Source: DASQHY01 sp035602605
GTDB lineage: Bacteria; Acidobacteriota; Terriglobia; Acidiferrales; UBA7541
Direction of reading: 5' to 3'
Length of the DNA stretch: 8,978 nucleotides
Assembly (NCBI GenBank): GCA_035602605.1
Contig: DATNLZ010000116.1
Coordinates: forward strand, 1 to 8,978
Within the stretch, counting starts at the first letter, position 1. Every line of letters starts with the position of its first letter. Position numbers and translations under genes: made by a program. A model generated the notes under the pieces. It was not told where the DNA came from and made no database searches. It saw only the letters and a list, made by a program, of their open reading frames with translations. Below are positions 7,145-8,978 of this stretch, in pieces.

Positions 7145-7260
7145 ACTAATGATGGAGGATGAGTTAGGTGGGATCAGCGGAGATCAAAATGCGGTGGAGT
7201 GCATAGAGGCAAGATTGGCGTTACCAGCTGCGGATTTCCGGTCATACCTGGTCGTGGCTC

Positions 7261-7728
7261 CTACTTTATTTCGGGCACGTTCTCGCCCAGGGCGGTTGCC
7301 AGATCAATCTGATGCTCCTGCTCGTTGACCAATATTTCGCGTATCTGCTCGGCCATGGCGTATTCGCCGAGCGACTCGCACTGACGCAGGCGCTCGCGAT
7401 AATTGCGAATCGTTTCTGTTTCGTTTTGTAGATCGAATCGCAGCATGTCCCGAGCTTTCTCGGAAGTCTGGACAGCGCGCGCTTGGACGGTGGGCATCCC
7501 TCCGAGATAATCGATCTGTTTGGCGATAATCAGAGCGTGGTTCAGCTCTTGGGAGGCATGCTTCTCAAGCTCAGCGGCTATGCTCATGTACTCCGCGCCC
7601 TTCAACACTTGCGAATAAACAACGTAAGCAATAATTGCCTGGTATTCACGGGCCAGATCCTGATTGAGGAATTCAATCAGGTCGGCGCGGGAAATTTTCG
7701 TTCCACTTGGCGCTGCTGTGGTACCCAT
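7261..7728 (-). CDS. Bacterioferritin-like ferritin-fold protein lacking the haem-ligand Met
   Basis: This 155-residue four-helix protein has the length of bacterioferritin (158 in E. coli). The di-iron ligands can all be placed: Glu28 (AREYQAI), Glu61 and His64 (ELNH), Glu103 (NETET), Glu136 and His139 (EQEH). It should therefore bind two irons and oxidise Fe(II), storing or detoxifying iron and removing peroxide. The E. coli haem ligand Met52 sits between Glu51 and His54; here the same place is Leu62, so haem binding in the usual way is not expected. Whether it forms a 24-mer cage or a smaller assembly cannot be told. A near-perfect AAAGGAGGT precedes the ATG, implying strong translation. 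It lies 98 nt downstream of csbD on the same strand, with a long inverted repeat between, so it may be co-transcribed with csbD or separately controlled. Confidence 0.8.
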   Translation of the reverse strand: MGTTAAPSGTKISRADLIEFLNQDLAREYQAIIAYVVYSQVLKGAEYMSIAAELEKHASQELNHALIIAKQIDYLGGMPTVQARAVQTSEKARDMLRFDLQNETETIRNYRERLRQCESLGEYAMAEQIREILVNEQEHQIDLATALGENVPEIK

Positions 7729-7767
7729 GTACCTCCTTTAAAACCCAGCCTTCGGTTGCTCGATACA

Positions 7768-7806
7768 AGGGCGAAACGTTTTTGGGAGGGGTAAACGTTT
7801 CGCCCT
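7768..7806. repeat. 14-bp perfect inverted repeat containing two AAACGTTT palindromes
   Basis: AGGGCGAAACGTTT (7768-7781) is matched perfectly by its reverse complement at 7793-7806, with an 11-nt spacer. Each arm itself holds the octamer palindrome AAACGTTT (7774-7781 and 7793-7800, 19 bp apart centre to centre, near two helical turns). It lies 40 bp before the ferritin-like start and 20 bp after the csbD stop. Neither strand has a T-tract after it, which argues against a plain intrinsic terminator. A pair of operator sites or an RNA hairpin controlling the ferritin-like gene is more likely. Confidence 0.6.
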
Positions 7807-7826
7807 CGGTGGTGTGCAGTCTTGAA

Positions 7827-8072
7827 TTACGTCCGGCCCGCGCCCCGAGCTCTTTCTCGCTCGGTGGCCTGGGGGCCAAGAGACTTTACGAAGGCGTCTG
7901 CCTGGCGTTCGGCCTCCTCTTTAGCGATGCCGTAACGTTGCTGTACTTTGCCGACCAGTTCCTGGCGTTTTCCATCGATCACATCGAAATCATCGTCGGT
8001 CAGCTTGCCCCACTTTTCCTTCATTTTTCCTTTGTATTCCTTCCACTTACCTTGGACTTCATCCCAATTCAT
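7827..8072 (-). CDS. CsbD-family stress-response protein
   Basis: This small 81-residue, highly charged protein starts MNWDEVQGKWKEYKGKMKEKWGKLTDDDF, the hallmark of the CsbD family (N-terminal W-x(3)-G-x-W pattern, then KLTDDD). The family part covers about 1-62 (GKRQELVGKVQQRYGIAKEEAERQ); residues 63-81 are a less conserved basic tail. CsbD was named in B. subtilis as a sigma-B-controlled protein, and relatives such as E. coli YjbJ are abundant in stationary phase; the molecular activity is unknown. It is cytoplasmic, without a signal peptide or membrane segment. The ribosome site GGAGGG lies 6 nt before the ATG. It is divergent from the DUF1328 gene and upstream of the ferritin-like gene. 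Confidence 0.88.
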   Translation of the reverse strand: MNWDEVQGKWKEYKGKMKEKWGKLTDDDFDVIDGKRQELVGKVQQRYGIAKEEAERQADAFVKSLGPQATERERARGAGRT

Positions 8073-8410
8073 GGCGTCCCTCCGTATTCGAATCCCGCTG
8101 TCGTGTCAGCTTCACCGAGTAAAGCAACGGGGCGATCGGGCGGTTGCAACGCTGTGTTTGCGCCCGTTCACACGCAATTAGACTAAAGCCGGCTCATCGA
8201 TGGAATCGGGCATACCATTTAACGTCTGCCGGGGAATCGGGTATTAATAGGAACACCGCTACCGTTCCGCGCCGGGCCTGAACGGTAGTCCCTGCTAGGG
8301 AAATCCACGCCTAGAAAATAGGTAAACAGACCGATTGCCCCAGGTCGCAAAACCGTTGAAAGTACTGCAGACGCGGGTCGCACACTTTCTAAGCCCGTAC
8401 AGGAGAGCAT
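8073..8410. promoter_or_regulatory. Divergent promoter region between csbD and the DUF1328 gene
   Basis: These 338 bases hold no credible gene and must carry promoters for csbD (leftward) and the DUF1328 gene (rightward). Candidate -35 boxes are TTGCAA on the minus strand (near 8145) and TTGAAA on the plus strand (8356-8361), neither with a good -10. A repeated GGAATCGGGYAT motif (8202-8213 and 8233-8244, 31 bp apart) and a run of hairpins (8259-8322) stand out. Confidence 0.4.
8259..8322 (+). other. Consecutive hairpins in the leader of the DUF1328 gene
   Basis: Three adjacent stems follow one another: CTACCGTTC/GAACGGTAG (8259-8267 with 8280-8288, 9 bp), TCCCT/AGGGA (8289-8293 with 8297-8301) and CCTA/TAGG (8310-8313 with 8319-8322). 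They could fold in the 5' untranslated RNA of the DUF1328 gene if its promoter lies upstream. They match no riboswitch class that I recognise. Confidence 0.35.
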
Positions 8411-8575
8411 ATGTTGCGATGGGCATTTATCTTCTTTATCGTGGCGCTGATCGCGGCGGTATTTGGATTTTGGGGAATTGCAGTGGCGGCGGCTGGAATC
8501 GCCAAGCTGTTCTTTGTGGTTTTTGTGATTTTATTCCTGGTCTCGTTTATCGGGGGATTACTAGAAAGAACTTGA
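8411..8575 (+). CDS. DUF1328 (YtjA/UPF0391-type) small membrane protein
   Basis: The frame from ATG at 8411 to TGA encodes 54 residues: MLRWAFIFFIVALIAAVFGF, then WGIAVAAAGIAKLFFVVFVI, then LFLVSFIGGLLERT. The MLRWA start, the G-x-x-G-I-A...AAGIAK centre and the hydrophobic second half are the DUF1328/UPF0391 pattern, and 50-60 residues is the family's usual length. Two membrane helices are visible (about 3-25 and 31-51) with a short AGIAK turn. Function is unknown; family members are often found next to CsbD and other stress genes. AGGAGA lies 5 nt before the ATG. It is divergent from csbD and convergent with the broken membrane-protein gene to its right, 32 nt away. Confidence 0.85.
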   Translation: MLRWAFIFFIVALIAAVFGFWGIAVAAAGIAKLFFVVFVILFLVSFIGGLLERT

Positions 8576-8607
8576 CGTAACCGAGCAGCAGACCAACCCA
8601 GGCGCAT

Positions 8608-8845
8608 TTAGCGCGATGGACGATAGGCCACCACATGGTTGGTGGAAGCAATGGATACCGATGGATACACCCTTCGATACCAAGTAAAAACGAACCACAT
8701 TCCCACAAAAAGAATAAATAACAGCACTGCCGCAGCGGTTGCTACCGTGTTCCGAACCTGTTACTTTGCGGATTACCACAAAAAAGTCTCCGCAGACCCC
8801 GAGGGCCAACGGAACCATCGCCGTGATCACCAGACGGCTAGCTAA
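8608..8845 (-). pseudogene. 3' half of a DUF6328-like membrane protein gene, frameshifted and interrupted
   Basis: On the minus strand one frame reads LASRLVITAMVPLALGVCGDFFVVIRKVTG (down to about 8756), a membrane helix with a conserved-looking PLALG. The sense then continues in the +1 frame from about 8745 as VATAAAVLLFILFVGMWFVFTWYRR, a second helix with a basic stop-transfer end, to a TAA at 8608-8610. Neither frame alone gives a sensible protein: the first becomes Cys/Ser-rich after the junction, and the second has a TAA just before it. A one-base indel near 8745-8760 explains this. No start is present, because the upstream part is replaced at about 8846 by sequence resembling an insertion-sequence end. 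The two-helix layout resembles the C-terminal half of DUF6328 proteins; that family name is from memory and tentative. Confidence 0.5.
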
Positions 8846-8978
8846 AGGCTGTTGCAAAACCCCGATTCTTCAAATTCTATCGGTTGACCCAGTAATTTCG
8901 TGGAGCAAGGGGGCTCGATGTTGCTTTGAGCTGCCAGCTTTGACCGGCAACCTGGCAAAGTCCGATCGGCTCCGGTGG
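8846..8978. mobile_element. Probable end of an insertion sequence (continues beyond window)
   Basis: AGGCTGTTGCAAAAC at 8846-8860 resembles the terminal inverted repeat of many IS5/IS1182-type elements, whose ends often read GGCTGTTGCAAAA. The four bases outside it, CTAA (8842-8845), fit the YTAR target site used by IS5-family elements. It sits exactly where the coding sense of the membrane protein gene is lost. The other end, the transposase body and the second copy of the target repeat lie outside the window, so the family and even the presence of an IS remain to be shown. Confidence 0.45.
8877..8978 (-). CDS. Possible C-terminal fragment of a transposase (partial)
   Basis: A minus-strand frame is open from the window edge to a TAG at 8877-8879, about 17 bases from the inner edge of the presumed terminal repeat, which is where a transposase reading frame often ends. 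It gives 33 residues (starts PPEPIGLCQVAG, ends APRNYWVNR). No catalytic motif can be seen in so short a piece, and the plus strand is open here too, so this may be non-coding. Confidence 0.2.
   Translation of the reverse strand, partial: PPEPIGLCQVAGQSWQLKATSSPLAPRNYWVNR

Larger units (their letters stand above)
6860..7260. other. 401-base intergenic region upstream of the stress operon
   Basis: This stretch carries the 3' flank of the ferritin-like gene and, on the minus strand, the promoter and leader of the three-gene operon. I see no credible gene. Elements that stand out are a GC-rich hairpin at 7125-7144 and the palindrome-bearing site at 7075-7084. An AGGAGGT on the minus strand (7032-7038) is followed only by four- or five-codon GTG frames. 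No strong -35/-10 pair could be assigned; TTGATC (minus strand, near 7010) is the best isolated -35-like hexamer, without a good -10. Confidence 0.4.

Noticed and set aside
7673..8186. Frames on both strands over the csbD and ferritin-like start region
   Set aside because: They overlap well-supported genes and the inverted repeat, and have no ribosome sites of their own.
8628..8645. CCACCA/TGGTGG hairpin as terminator of the DUF1328 gene
   Set aside because: Only 6 bp, no T-tract on the plus strand, and it lies within the 3' end of the pseudogene.
8561..8857. 98-residue minus-strand frame starting with TTG at 8857
   Set aside because: It starts inside the presumed IS repeat, becomes Cys/Ser-rich after about residue 35 and overlaps the DUF1328 gene end; only its first third has coding character, and it is listed as part of the pseudogene.

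Overview
The window is moderately GC-rich DNA from a Gram-negative-style bacterium. The gene set (MsbA-like ABC exporter, secreted M23 peptidase, PPi-type phosphofructokinase, BON, CsbD and DUF1328 stress proteins) and the protein style suggest a soil Acidobacteriota (Terriglobia-like) genome. That assignment is inference from style; there is no rRNA or other marker gene here. No tRNA, rRNA, CRISPR array or complete mobile element was seen.

Layout. 1-258 (+) is the 3' end of a glycoside-hydrolase-like gene. It converges on an ABC exporter (515-2431, -). A 262-bp divergent promoter region separates the exporter from a secreted M23 metallopeptidase (2694-3716, +). The peptidase converges on a phosphofructokinase carrying the pyrophosphate-type signature (3762-4937, -).

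From about 5.2 kb to the end lies a compact group of stress-type genes. Three minus-strand genes with 46- and 45-nt gaps form a probable operon: a disordered Gly/Gln-rich protein (6392-6859), an exported BON-domain protein (5935-6345) and a YflT/GSP17M-like protein with a glycine-rich hydrophobic centre (5320-5889). The operon closes with a clear intrinsic terminator (5227-5268). Upstream of it are a haem-ligand-less bacterioferritin-like protein (7261-7728, -) and a CsbD protein (7827-8072, -). A 54-aa DUF1328 membrane protein (8411-8575, +) is divergent from csbD. The right edge holds the interrupted 3' half of a two-helix membrane protein gene (DUF6328-like), carrying a frameshift and abutting what looks like an insertion-sequence end.

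How the parts may work together. The stress half combines envelope or periplasmic proteins (BON, DUF1328, DUF6328-like), cytoplasmic stress proteins (CsbD, YflT-like), iron handling and a disordered hydrophilic protein, a pattern expected of a stationary-phase, desiccation or osmotic response. The palindromic octamer AAACGTTT occurs in three of the intergenic regions, twice inside a 14-bp perfect inverted repeat just upstream of the ferritin-like gene. It is the best candidate for a shared regulatory site. No wholly new enzymatic system is evident; the least understood elements are the Gly/Gln-rich protein and this repeated palindrome.
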